This document shows positions 1-8,578 of a stretch of 64,000 nt of DNA, one piece after another (position 1 is the stretch's first letter; each line of letters opens with the position of its first letter). This DNA comes from Namhaeicola litoreus (GTDB lineage Bacteria; Bacteroidota; Bacteroidia; Flavobacteriales; Flavobacteriaceae): positions 62,001-126,000 of the forward strand of contig NZ_JBHTMY010000002.1 in NCBI RefSeq assembly GCF_042679565.1, given 5' to 3'. The notes below the pieces were generated by a model, which saw nothing but the letters and a program-made list of their open reading frames with translations, was not told the DNA's origin and made no database searches. The translations under genes and the position numbers were made by a program.

Positions 1-1211
1 AGAAAGATCACATCTGGGTATTTCTTCTGTACCTCAGCAATAATCCAGTTCCAAAAATAAAAAGGTTTCGTATGAGGATTATCTACCCTAAAAATTCTAA
101 TGCCACAATCAATCCAAAACAATAAGATTTCTAAACAGGCATCCCAAAGGTCTTCATATTTTTCAGATTCGAAATAAATGGGCAATATATCCTGATATTT
201 TTTTGGAGGGTTTTCGGCGTATTGTACTGTTCCATCCGGACGCCATTTAAACCATTCAGGATTACTTTTTACCCATGGATGATCTGGTGCAGCTTGCAAG
301 GCATAATCCATTGCTACTTCCAGACCGGCTTCTTGAGCTTTTTGTATCAACTGTTTGAAATCGTCTAATGTTCCTAATTCAGGGTGAATGTCTTTATGTC
401 CGCCAAACTTTGAACCAATACCCCAACAACTTCCTACATCGCCTTCCAATGCATTTGTTGTATTGTTCTTCCCTTTTCTATTCACTTCACCAATGGGGTG
501 AATTGGTGGGAAATAAAGTGTATCGAATCCCATTTTTGAAATTCTTGGCAACAATTTCTCACAATCTTTAAAGGTTCCATGTTTTCCCTTTGTTGTTGTA
601 GCAGATCTAGGAAAAAATTCATACCAAGTACTAAACAATGCCTTCTTTCTATCTACAAATACATCAAATTCTTTTGTTTCATTGGCTAAATACTTATCAG
701 GATGATCAAATAGAATTTGTTTAATTCTTTCACTTCTCGCTTCATAAATAGCCGTTTCATACCTATGCTCATCTTTAAAAACCTCTATCAAAAAAGTGAT
801 ATACTTTTTATCATCTCCTTTTACCCTATCCAACATAGCTTCAAGAAGCCTTGCTCCTTCCAAAAGTTCAGATTTCACATGTTGATGATCATCTAATTTT
901 CTTACTATTCCATGCTGCCAATTCAATCCATGGTCTACCCATCCCTGAACTTTATAATGGTAAAACCCTTGTTGCTCAACAGTAAATGAAGCTATCCAAG
1001 CATCGTTGTATTCCGGTTTCATTCTCGCTTCTTCCCATTTCTCGCTGCTTTTATGCTTATATAAAACCGATGCACCTAATAAATCATGACCATCTGCCAG
1101 AACGTCTGCCCTCACAACAACTTTTTGATGCGGTATCCTTTTTATAAAAAATTCTCCACAATTGATTTGTGGAGAAACTCTTTCAATAACAACTCTATTT
1201 TGCCTTTTCAC
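1..1211 (-). CDS. glgE: Maltosyltransferase GlgE (alpha-1,4-glucan:maltose-1-phosphate), C-terminus cut off
   Basis: Transfers maltosyl units from maltose-1-phosphate to the end of an alpha-1,4-glucan in the cytoplasm. The 403 visible residues cover the N-terminal beta-sandwich domain (start of the protein RVVIERVSPQINCGEFFIKR, then VRADVLADGHD) and the front of the GH13 barrel. The FRVDNPHTKPF motif carries the expected nucleophile Asp at about residue 377; the acid/base Glu should lie only a few residues beyond the window edge. I place the start at GTG 1211 because an in-frame TAG lies 6 bases upstream of it; no strong ribosome binding site is visible. It is the last visible gene of the glucan operon, 26 bases after glgC. 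The family assignment is secure. Confidence 0.93.
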   Translation of the reverse strand, partial: MKRQNRVVIERVSPQINCGEFFIKRIPHQKVVVRADVLADGHDLLGASVLYKHKSSEKWEEARMKPEYNDAWIASFTVEQQGFYHYKVQGWVDHGLNWQHGIVRKLDDHQHVKSELLEGARLLEAMLDRVKGDDKKYITFLIEVFKDEHRYETAIYEARSERIKQILFDHPDKYLANETKEFDVFVDRKKALFSTWYEFFPRSATTTKGKHGTFKDCEKLLPRISKMGFDTLYFPPIHPIGEVNRKGKNNTTNALEGDVGSCWGIGSKFGGHKDIHPELGTLDDFKQLIQKAQEAGLEVAMDYALQAAPDHPWVKSNPEWFKWRPDGTVQYAENPPKKYQDILPIYFESEKYEDLWDACLEILLFWIDCGIRIFRVDNPHTKPFYFWNWIIAEVQKKYPDVIF

Positions 1212-1237
1212 AATGTACTAATTAATTTATATGTTTT

Positions 1238-2503
1238 TTAAATCACGTAGCCTTTGGGAATTACAGCTCCTTTTTTGATAACAACAATACCCTCTTTTAC
1301 AACATATTCCGGCGTCTCTCTATCCTCTAAATGAGGACCTCCATTAATTCTTACATCGTCACCTATTCTACAATTCTTATCAATAATGGCATTTTTAATA
1401 AAACATCTTTCACCAATACCTAATAAAATATCTAAATGCTTTTTCTCAATTTCCTCTAGTGATTCGTAATAATCACATCCCATCATATAGGTATTGATAA
1501 CCGTAGTTTCTTTACCAATTCTGGATCGAATACCAATGACAGATCTTTCAATTTTGCCTGCATGTATAATACAACCATCTGCAATCACCGTTTTGTCTAG
1601 CGTGGTACCGTGAATTTTTGAAGTGGGAAGCACTCTGGCATGAGTGTAAACTTTGTTGTCTACATTGTAGAGATCAAATTTCGGAATATCATCAGTTAAC
1701 CCTAAATTGGCTTCAAAAAAGGAATCGATATTCCCGATATCAGTCCAATATCCTTCGAATGGATAACTCACCACGTCATAATTTTCTATTGATTGGGGAA
1801 TTATTTCTTTCCCAAAATCATTTGTATTTGGATCATCCAACAAACTAAATAATAATTCTCGATTGAAGACATAGATACCCATTGAAGCCAAATATTTTCT
1901 TCCTTCTGCCTTCATCGCCGGACTAACTTCAGACTCTAATTCGGCGAGTTCTTCTAAAGGCGGTTTCTCTACAAAAGTTTTTATGGACCCATTTTCATCC
2001 GTTTTCAAAATACCAAATCCGGGTGCATCTTTGTCGTTTACAGGCAAAGTTGCGATAGAGATATCTGCTTTCTTTCTGATATGTTCATTGATTAATACCT
2101 GAAAATCCATTTGATACAACTGGTCACCGGATAGGATCAATGCATATTCAAAATCGTGTTGTTTGAGATGATGAATACTTTGTCTTACCGCATCAGCCGT
2201 ACCCTGAAACCAAGAATTACTCATAGGTGTTTGCTCTGCAGCTAACACATCTACAAAGGCAGAACTAAAAAAACTAAAATGATAGGTATTTTTGATGTGC
2301 CTATTTAGAGAAGCCGAGTTAAATTGAGTTAACACGTACATTCTTTTAATATCTGAGTTAATACAATTTGAAATAGGTATATCTACCAGTCTGTATTTTC
2401 CAGCTATGGGTACAGCAGGTTTAGATCTGGTTTCTGTTAAAGGGTATAATCTTGAACCCTGTCCTCCACCTAAAATAATGGCTAAAACTTTTTTATCGAA
2501 CAT
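1238..2503 (-). CDS. glgC: Glucose-1-phosphate adenylyltransferase (ADP-glucose pyrophosphorylase)
   Basis: Makes ADP-glucose from glucose-1-phosphate and ATP, the donor for bacterial glucan synthesis. The 421 residues have the usual length and order: the nucleotide-binding signature LGGGQGSRLYPLT at residues 11-23, the substrate loop with KPAVPIAGKYRLVDIPISNC just after it, FQGTADAVRQ near residue 100, and a C-terminal left-handed beta-helix region with hexapeptide-like repeats. The ATG lies one base after the stop of the upstream glgA C-terminal half, so translation is probably coupled. Here it can supply both the GlgM-type and the split GlgA-type enzymes beside it. Confidence 0.97.
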   Translation of the reverse strand: MFDKKVLAIILGGGQGSRLYPLTETRSKPAVPIAGKYRLVDIPISNCINSDIKRMYVLTQFNSASLNRHIKNTYHFSFFSSAFVDVLAAEQTPMSNSWFQGTADAVRQSIHHLKQHDFEYALILSGDQLYQMDFQVLINEHIRKKADISIATLPVNDKDAPGFGILKTDENGSIKTFVEKPPLEELAELESEVSPAMKAEGRKYLASMGIYVFNRELLFSLLDDPNTNDFGKEIIPQSIENYDVVSYPFEGYWTDIGNIDSFFEANLGLTDDIPKFDLYNVDNKVYTHARVLPTSKIHGTTLDKTVIADGCIIHAGKIERSVIGIRSRIGKETTVINTYMMGCDYYESLEEIEKKHLDILLGIGERCFIKNAIIDKNCRIGDDVRINGGPHLEDRETPEYVVKEGIVVIKKGAVIPKGYVI

Positions 2504-2504
2504 A

Positions 2505-3161
2505 TTATTTCTGGATAATTGATTTGTATAAAGTTAAATATTCTTGCGCAGAATTATCCCATGAATGGTCAATTTCCATGCATTTTTTTCGGATTTTATT
2601 GAATTCTCTTTTATTGTTGTAAAAATCTACCGCCCGATCTATTGAATAACAAACATCTTCTACTGAAGCTTGATCATGACATATCCCGCAGCCGCCATCT
2701 CCAATGTCAATCACAGTATCTGTCAATCCTCCTGTTCTATGTACAATTGGTATCGTTCCATACCTCATGGCGTACATTTGGTTCAATCCGCAAGGTTCTA
2801 TCCTAGATGGCATCAAAAGAAAATCAGAAGCTGCGTAAATTTGATGTGCTAAATCTTCGTTATAACCTATGTAAGCCGAAAATGAATTTTGAAATGGTGT
2901 TTCAAGCGATTTTAATTCTGATTCAACATCTTGCATACCGGAACCTAAAACAATTATACTCACCTGATTTTTCACTAAAGTTTTGTAAAATATTTGAGGT
3001 AATAGATCAGCTCCTTTTTCATAAGCTAATCTTCCAACAAAAGCAAATAATGGTTTTTTTTCGTCTAAATGATATGTCTGACATAAAGACTTCTTATTCG
3101 CCTTTTTACCACTTCGAAAATCCAAAATTCGTTCTATTTTTTCCGTCTTCTTTTTACTCAT
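2505..3161 (-). CDS. glgA: C-terminal half of split GT5 glycogen synthase (GlgA donor-binding domain)
   Basis: A separate 218-residue protein equal to the second Rossmann domain of a GT5 (ADP-glucose) glycogen synthase. It starts with a lysine-rich linker, then GKKANKKSLC and PLFAFVGRLAYEKGADLLPQ (residues 37-56), and retains the donor-site block EPCGLNQMYAMRYG (122-135) followed by the conserved RTGGLTDTV. The N-terminal domain is encoded separately at 4368-5165, with a complete glgM-type gene in between. The start ATG (3161-3159) overlaps the glgM stop TGA (3160-3158) as ATGA, which points to translational coupling; the reading frame stays open upstream to 3209 but that part overlaps glgM. 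The two halves sum to 483 residues, a normal GlgA length. Whether they assemble into an active enzyme is inference. Confidence 0.85.
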   Translation of the reverse strand: MSKKKTEKIERILDFRSGKKANKKSLCQTYHLDEKKPLFAFVGRLAYEKGADLLPQIFYKTLVKNQVSIIVLGSGMQDVESELKSLETPFQNSFSAYIGYNEDLAHQIYAASDFLLMPSRIEPCGLNQMYAMRYGTIPIVHRTGGLTDTVIDIGDGGCGICHDQASVEDVCYSIDRAVDFYNNKREFNKIRKKCMEIDHSWDNSAQEYLTLYKSIIQK

Positions 3162-4360
3162 ACCAACGATGCATACAACTCTTTTACTTGTTTGGCAATG
3201 GCTACCCAATCAAAATGATCTTCTACCCTTTTTCTCCCTTTTTTCGCCATCGATTTAGCCAACTCTTTGTCATTAAGCAATTTATTTATCCCAGACGCCA
3301 AATCTTTAGAAAATTTATCAGGATCAACGGGTTCAAAAGGCGCTTCTTTTTGTTGTTCTAAAGGAACCAATATTCCTGTTTCACCATCAATCACCACTTC
3401 CTTAATTCCTCCAACAGCACTTGCTACGACAGCCGTTTCACAGGCCATTGCTTCTATATTGATAATACCAAAAGGTTCGTAGATCGACGGACAACAAAAT
3501 ACATCTGCATGAGAATATAACTGAATAACCTCATTCTTCGGTAACATTTCATCAATCCAAATAACATTTGATCTGGTCTGCTTTACTTCTTGCACACTGT
3601 CCTCCATTTCTTTTGCGATTTCCGGTGTATCAGGTGCACCAGCACAAAGTACAATTTGCGCATCTTCATTGATGTATTTAATGGCATTGACCAAATGAAT
3701 AATTCCTTTTTGCCTTGTAATCCTGCCCACAAATAAAACAATAGGTTTGCTAGGATCTATGCCAAATTTTTTAAGTGTAGAAGTTTCATTGGTCACAATA
3801 TATTCTTGCAAGTTGATCCCATTGTAGATTACTTTTACTTTTTCTTTATCTACATCAAAATTATTTAAGACATCTTCTTTTGTTTCTTTTGAAACAGCAA
3901 TCACCGCATCAGCCATTTCAATAGCTGTTTTTTCAACCCATGAAGAAGCATCATACCCTCTTCCTAACTGCTCCCTTTTCCATGGTCGAAGCGGTTCTAA
4001 AGAATGGGTTGTGATCACAAGTGGAATGCCGTAACACAATTTTGCTACAATCCCTGCAAATTGCGCATACCAGGTATGACAGTGCACTACATCGGCGTCT
4101 GTTTCTTTTGAATTCATTTGGATACAAGTACTCAAAGTTTGAAAAACGGCTTTGAGCTTCTTATTAGAATCATCGAAAATTGGATTTTCATACGGAAACC
4201 CTTTCACAGTCAGATTATCTGATTTTTCATCTTGATCTCCAAAACACCTTACATCTACCTCCATTAATTTAGCTAACTCTGCCGCTAAATATTCAACATG
4301 AACTCCTGCTCCACCATAAACATAGGGAGGATATTCTCTTGTGTAAAAAAGTGCTTTCAT
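3158..4360 (-). CDS. glgM: GT4 glucosyltransferase, GlgM type (maltose-1-phosphate / Coryne-type glycogen synthase)
   Basis: A 400-residue GT-B enzyme of family GT4. The N-terminus (LFYTREYPPYVYGGAGVHVE) is characteristic of the actinobacterial GlgA/GlgM family, which is unlike classical GT5 GlgA. In mycobacteria this enzyme joins ADP-glucose to glucose-1-phosphate to make maltose-1-phosphate, the GlgE substrate. The donor-site E-x7-E motif EPFGIINIE is near residue 295, followed by VGGIKEVV. It is intact and lies exactly between the two halves of the GT5 gene: its ATG is 7 bases after the stop of the N-terminal half and its TGA overlaps the ATG of the C-terminal half. The presence of glgE in the same operon supports the maltose-1-phosphate role; plain glycogen synthase activity is the alternative. 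Confidence 0.85.
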   Translation of the reverse strand: MKALFYTREYPPYVYGGAGVHVEYLAAELAKLMEVDVRCFGDQDEKSDNLTVKGFPYENPIFDDSNKKLKAVFQTLSTCIQMNSKETDADVVHCHTWYAQFAGIVAKLCYGIPLVITTHSLEPLRPWKREQLGRGYDASSWVEKTAIEMADAVIAVSKETKEDVLNNFDVDKEKVKVIYNGINLQEYIVTNETSTLKKFGIDPSKPIVLFVGRITRQKGIIHLVNAIKYINEDAQIVLCAGAPDTPEIAKEMEDSVQEVKQTRSNVIWIDEMLPKNEVIQLYSHADVFCCPSIYEPFGIINIEAMACETAVVASAVGGIKEVVIDGETGILVPLEQQKEAPFEPVDPDKFSKDLASGINKLLNDKELAKSMAKKGRKRVEDHFDWVAIAKQVKELYASLV

Positions 4361-4367
4361 TTTGATT

Positions 4368-5165
4368 TTATTTTACTTTGTATTGTTGGTTAATTCTCTT
4401 GTCCGTTTCTGGATTCCAAACAAAGGTATCTATACCGTTTAAAATACCAGAACACTTGCTACTTTCCATTGTGAACAAGTGTTGTAAGCCATTTGCATTC
4501 TGTTTCAATTCTTCCATGTAATTTGGTGAGACCGTCGTTACTTTCCAGGCACATTTTACAGCAGAAGCCATAGGATTGATTTTCCCATCCCAATCTAACA
4601 GTCCGAAATGCGTAAAATTGAACTGAGGAATGTAATTAAATTTATCGTAACCAAATTGCCCTTGGTATTGGGCATTATGAATTGTAAAAACTGTAGGAAT
4701 TTCTTTAATGTTTTGGAAAATGTGACAATGACCCATCATAAATGGAATTAATCCGGCATGGTGATCATGGCAATGAATAAGTGTTGGTTTTTCTTCTTTC
4801 TGAGATATCCAAGTGAGTACTGCTATTTGAAAAGCCATAAAACGTTCCACGTCGTCCTGATAACCATAAATCTTTTCCCTATCTAGCAGATGCTGAATTT
4901 TAATAGCAAAGACTTCAAATCCAAGTTCGTCTAACAATTCTAATACTTGAAATTCATGGTTTATTTCTCCCAGATTTATACTCCCCCGAAAAATGTGTTT
5001 GAACTCATGCGCTTTATTAAATAGATTATTGTAATAAGGCATGACAACATTTGCTTTTATTCCATCACTACACTGATATTTAGGTAAAGCTCCAACAACA
5101 TCAGCCAACCCTCCTACTTTTGCCATAGGAAAACATTCTGCACCAACATGTAAAAACTGAATCAT
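4368..5165 (-). CDS. glgA: N-terminal half of split GT5 glycogen synthase (GlgA acceptor domain)
   Basis: Encodes 265 residues matching the starch-synthase catalytic domain of GlgA. It carries the ADP-glucose loop KVGGLADVVGALPK at residues 16-29, HCHDHHAGLIP, FTIHNAQYQG, VTTVSPNYMEEL and the domain's closing block GILNGIDTFVWNPETD. The protein stops (TAA, 4370-4368) just past this block, in the linker where an intact GlgA crosses into its second domain. That second domain is a separate gene at 2505-3161, downstream of glgM. No frameshift or decay is seen, and all motifs expected in this half are present. It is the first gene of the glucan operon, 140 bases after the 108-residue gene that ends the nuo cluster. 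Confidence 0.88.
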   Translation of the reverse strand: MIQFLHVGAECFPMAKVGGLADVVGALPKYQCSDGIKANVVMPYYNNLFNKAHEFKHIFRGSINLGEINHEFQVLELLDELGFEVFAIKIQHLLDREKIYGYQDDVERFMAFQIAVLTWISQKEEKPTLIHCHDHHAGLIPFMMGHCHIFQNIKEIPTVFTIHNAQYQGQFGYDKFNYIPQFNFTHFGLLDWDGKINPMASAVKCAWKVTTVSPNYMEELKQNANGLQHLFTMESSKCSGILNGIDTFVWNPETDKRINQQYKVK

Positions 5166-5305
5166 TTATAGAAATAAAGAGAACGATAAAAGGTAAAAGT
5201 CTAATGAGGCTGTTATAGCCAGCACAATGTAAAAATATCATAAATAATCGAAAATCTAACTTTAAGATTGTCGTAATTTAAGTTTAGTCATTGTTGAAAT
5301 CTGGA

Positions 5306-5632
5306 CTAATCGTTTTTCCAATATTGCGGATGGGTTTCTTCGGAAACCTGATTCCAGTAGTCGGGCGTTACTTTGTGAAGACCATCGATGGTTTTTAGTC
5401 TGCGCTGAAAAACATAAACGGTAGGGTTAAAAACCATATCTGTTACACCTACAGTATATAGTTGAGGATCATCTTCTGTTTTTCGCTTTTCTTCTTCTGT
5501 AATCACCTCAAAACCATTTACTTCCAATAATTTTTTCAAAAACTCCATTCGTTCTTGGGTTGTATTCTTTTCGACAAAGGTAACCCTGGTTTCACCTATA
5601 GATCCGAACTGATGTTTTCCAGATAAGCCCAT
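5306..5632 (-). CDS. Conserved-looking small protein of unknown function at the end of the nuo operon
   Basis: A 108-residue soluble, charged protein. I do not recognise a domain. It has no signal peptide, membrane segment or cysteine. A helix rich in Lys and Glu (KNTTQERMEFLKKLLEVNGF) is followed by EEEKRKTEDDP and a beta-rich stretch (LYTVGVTDMVFNPTVYVF), then a Trp-containing tail. The ATG is 12 bases after the nuoN stop, so it is probably co-transcribed with complex I. It could be a small accessory factor for the complex or simply a passenger; the sequence does not decide. The next operon starts 140 bases later. Confidence 0.7.
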   Translation of the reverse strand: MGLSGKHQFGSIGETRVTFVEKNTTQERMEFLKKLLEVNGFEVITEEEKRKTEDDPQLYTVGVTDMVFNPTVYVFQRRLKTIDGLHKVTPDYWNQVSEETHPQYWKND

Positions 5633-5644
5633 TTTTACAATTTT

Positions 5645-7060
5645 TTAAAATGTAGATAATTGATAAATATATTCATAAATAGGACTTAACAATCCAATGA
5701 TTAATACACCCAAAACTGCTAAAACCAATCCAATTTTCATGGTCGCATGGCTGCTGAAATATGGGATAGCAGCATCACTCTTTCTCAAGAACATGGCCCT
5801 AACCACCAACAAATAATAATAAAGAGAGATCGTAACGTTTACAACCGCCAAGAATACCAATAAATAATAACCTTTTGAAGCTGCTGCCGTAAATAAAAAG
5901 AATTTACCAAAGAAACCCGCTACCGGTGGAATTCCAGCTAATGAAAACAGCGCCAGCAACATCACCAAACTCAACTTAGGATTTGTGCGATATAGTCCGT
6001 TGTAATCTTCCAAATTTTCCTTTCCAGTATGAAAGGAAATACTTTGAATCACACCAAAAGCCGCAAGATTTGTAAAAATATAAATCGCCACGAAGTAGAC
6101 GATAGTCGAAACCCCTAAAGTATCATTCGACATAAAACCGAGCAAAATAAATCCTGCTTGGGCAATCGAAGAAAAGGCCAAAAACCTTTTTAAATTTTGC
6201 TGTCTGAGGGCAAATAAGTTACCCAAAAACATAGTGGCAACAGAAATTATATAGAGCAAAGTTTTTGTTATTTCAGCAAAAACCGACATCACCGTGAATA
6301 AAATAATCATGAGAATAACAACGGCAGAACCTTTGGATATAACCGATAAATAAGCCGTTACACCCACTGGGGCACCTTCGTAAACATCAGCTGTCCAAAA
6401 ATGAAATGGTACCAAGGAAATTTTAAAAGATAATCCCGCCACAAAGAAAACAAATCCCAAAAGACTTAGCGAATTGATCTGCAAAAGGTTGCTCAATTCC
6501 CCAAAATATATTGTGCCTGTTGTGGCATAAATCATAGAAATACCAAAAAGTGAAATTCCGGAAGCCAAGGCAGCCAGCATGATAAATTTAATTCCCGCTT
6601 CTGCTGATCTTCTTTTACTTGTTTCAAAAGCCACCATTGCTGCTATTGGTAAAGATGATAATTCCAGTCCGATGTAAAACATCAAAAAATGTCCTGAAGA
6701 AATCATAAAATACAATCCGAGTAGCGATGAGAAAAGTAAAATGATAAATTCGGAAGATTTATGATCCGGTAACATTTTTTCACTAATCCAGGAAAAAGAT
6801 TGTAGAAGAATAATTAAAACACCTATATTAAGTGTGTTTTTTATAAAATGTAACAGGCCGTTTGTTCTGTACATTTCTCCAAATAAACTCCCTTCCTGTT
6901 GGGGAAAAAATCCAATAACGACATGTCCAATAAATAGCGCTAGTGCCAATTGAAGTACCGTATTTTTATTTTTGGCAAATATCTCTGCGAGTATGATTAA
7001 AAGCAAGATCAATGTGAGTATGATCTCATGTCGCATCAATAAAAAACTATCTATATTCAT
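5645..7060 (-). CDS. nuoN: NADH-quinone oxidoreductase-type complex I subunit N
   Basis: Membrane antiporter-like proton-pumping subunit of complex I. The 471 residues form about 14 predicted membrane segments, with the family stretches FYIGLELSSLPIAAMVAFE, LVPFHFWTADVYEGAPVGVTAYLS, FLAFSSIAQAGFILLG and LFSLAGIPPVAGFFGKFFLF. The Glu in the FYIGLELSS helix and the Lys of FKISLVPFH match the conserved charged channel residues. It is the last nuo gene of the run, 31 bases after nuoM, and is followed by the unknown 108-residue gene. Length is normal. Confidence 0.96.
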   Translation of the reverse strand: MNIDSFLLMRHEIILTLILLLIILAEIFAKNKNTVLQLALALFIGHVVIGFFPQQEGSLFGEMYRTNGLLHFIKNTLNIGVLIILLQSFSWISEKMLPDHKSSEFIILLFSSLLGLYFMISSGHFLMFYIGLELSSLPIAAMVAFETSKRRSAEAGIKFIMLAALASGISLFGISMIYATTGTIYFGELSNLLQINSLSLLGFVFFVAGLSFKISLVPFHFWTADVYEGAPVGVTAYLSVISKGSAVVILMIILFTVMSVFAEITKTLLYIISVATMFLGNLFALRQQNLKRFLAFSSIAQAGFILLGFMSNDTLGVSTIVYFVAIYIFTNLAAFGVIQSISFHTGKENLEDYNGLYRTNPKLSLVMLLALFSLAGIPPVAGFFGKFFLFTAAASKGYYLLVFLAVVNVTISLYYYLLVVRAMFLRKSDAAIPYFSSHATMKIGLVLAVLGVLIIGLLSPIYEYIYQLSTF

Positions 7061-7091
7061 CCTGAATTCTTTTCAAAATTTCACTTCAATT

Positions 7092-8576
7092 TTACAATAA
7101 TCTATCAATAAATGGCGACAAACTTTCTCTGATAAATTCGCTCGTCAATAATGGAAAAACACCCATAAAAACAATTGGAATTAACAATAAAAGAATACCG
7201 GTTTTTTCGTACCAAGTAGCGCTTTCCAAGGTATTATATTCTTCGTGTCTAACAGGTCCCATGAGCATCATACCAACCACCCGAAGGATATATACTGCCG
7301 TTACCACAATGGCTGAAATAGTAACAATAGTTGCGATTCTATGAAATAAATCAGGGTGTTGAAAGGCGCCTACGAAGATTTGCATTTCGGCCATAAATCC
7401 GCTAAAACCAGGTAAACCCAGTGAAGCTAGTCCCGCGATCACATACATCATAGAAATAAAAGGTAAAACTTTTAGCAAACCTCCCATTTTTGTAACATCC
7501 CTTGTATGGGTTCTTCCATAAATCATCCCTATTAAGGCAAAGAACATGGCTGTCATAAATCCATGTGATAGAGACTGTAAAATTGCTCCGTTCCAGGCGG
7601 TTTTATTGATCATGAGCAAGGCAAACAAAACCATGCCCAAGTGGCTTACGGAAGAATAGGCATTTATGTACTTAAGGTCGGTTTGTTTAATAGCAGCCAA
7701 GGCGCCGTAAAAAACTCCAATTACTGCCAAAACAATAAAAAAGTTCGACCACATCATCGTACCTTCAGGTAATAAATACATGGCTACTCTAAATATTCCG
7801 TAACCTCCTAATTTCATCAAAACTCCCGCATGGAGCATAGAAACGGCTGTTGGCGCAGAAGCATGACCATCAGGTGACCAAGTATGAAAGGGAAACATTG
7901 CACCAAGTACAGCAAAACCAATAAATGTGAGCGGAAAAAATAATTTCTGGGCTGCAATTGGAATATCCACTTGAGCAATTTCCAGAATATTAAACGTTAA
8001 ATTTCCATCTGCGCTTGAATTGAAATAAATACCTAAAATTCCAACCAATAATAATGCGGAGGCTCCCATTAACATAATTGTCAATTTCATGGCAGAATAT
8101 TCTCTTGGTCCGGAGCCCCAAATACCAATCAATAAGAACATGGGTATTACGGCGATTTCGTAAAAAACGAACATTGTAAAAAGATCGATTGAAATAAAAA
8201 AACCGAAAACTCCTGTTGCCAATACAATTAAAGAAATAAAGAATTCTTTGGGAAGTTCCTCTGTTTTCCACGAAATAAATACACCGGCCAAAACCACAAT
8301 AGAGGTCAGTACGATCATCGCAACGGAGATACTATCAACCCCTATAGCATAATGGATATTGAATTGCTCGAACCATACTATGTCTTTTCCAAACAACATG
8401 ATCTCTGCATTTATTTTTCGTTCTTGTATATAGGCATAAACCAAATGAAGCGACATCAAGAACTGAATAGTCATACCAATAACTGAAACTGTTCTCGCCT
8501 GTTGCAAATTTTTGGTAAAAAACAAGGTAAGGATGGTTAATATTGGAACGACAAGAAATAACGTAAGTATATCCAT
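7092..8576 (-). CDS. nuoM: Complex I membrane subunit M
   Basis: Proton-pumping membrane subunit (ND4 homologue), 494 residues with about 14 membrane helices. Diagnostic stretches are FVFYEIAVIPMFLLIGIWG (helix 5 with the conserved Glu), FPFHTWSPDGHASAPTAVS, YINAYSSVSHLGMVLFALL and GLASLGLPGFSGFMAEM. It sits between nuoL (2 bases upstream) and nuoN in the standard order. Nothing is missing or truncated. Confidence 0.97.
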   Translation of the reverse strand: MDILTLFLVVPILTILTLFFTKNLQQARTVSVIGMTIQFLMSLHLVYAYIQERKINAEIMLFGKDIVWFEQFNIHYAIGVDSISVAMIVLTSIVVLAGVFISWKTEELPKEFFISLIVLATGVFGFFISIDLFTMFVFYEIAVIPMFLLIGIWGSGPREYSAMKLTIMLMGASALLLVGILGIYFNSSADGNLTFNILEIAQVDIPIAAQKLFFPLTFIGFAVLGAMFPFHTWSPDGHASAPTAVSMLHAGVLMKLGGYGIFRVAMYLLPEGTMMWSNFFIVLAVIGVFYGALAAIKQTDLKYINAYSSVSHLGMVLFALLMINKTAWNGAILQSLSHGFMTAMFFALIGMIYGRTHTRDVTKMGGLLKVLPFISMMYVIAGLASLGLPGFSGFMAEMQIFVGAFQHPDLFHRIATIVTISAIVVTAVYILRVVGMMLMGPVRHEEYNTLESATWYEKTGILLLLIPIVFMGVFPLLTSEFIRESLSPFIDRLL

Positions 8577-8578
8577 AA

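Noticed and set aside
2807..3361. 184-residue open frame on the plus strand over the glgM/glgA junction
   Set aside because: It is antisense to two well-supported genes, has no recognisable family and its composition is that of a reverse-strand shadow.
2505..5165. The two GlgA halves as a simple frameshift or sequencing error
   Set aside because: The halves are separated by a complete 1.2 kb gene of a different glycosyltransferase family, with clean starts and stops; a base error cannot produce this.
5208..5220. Short GGCT/AGCC hairpin between the glucan and nuo clusters as a terminator
   Set aside because: Only a 4-base-pair stem with no T run on either strand; too weak to call.
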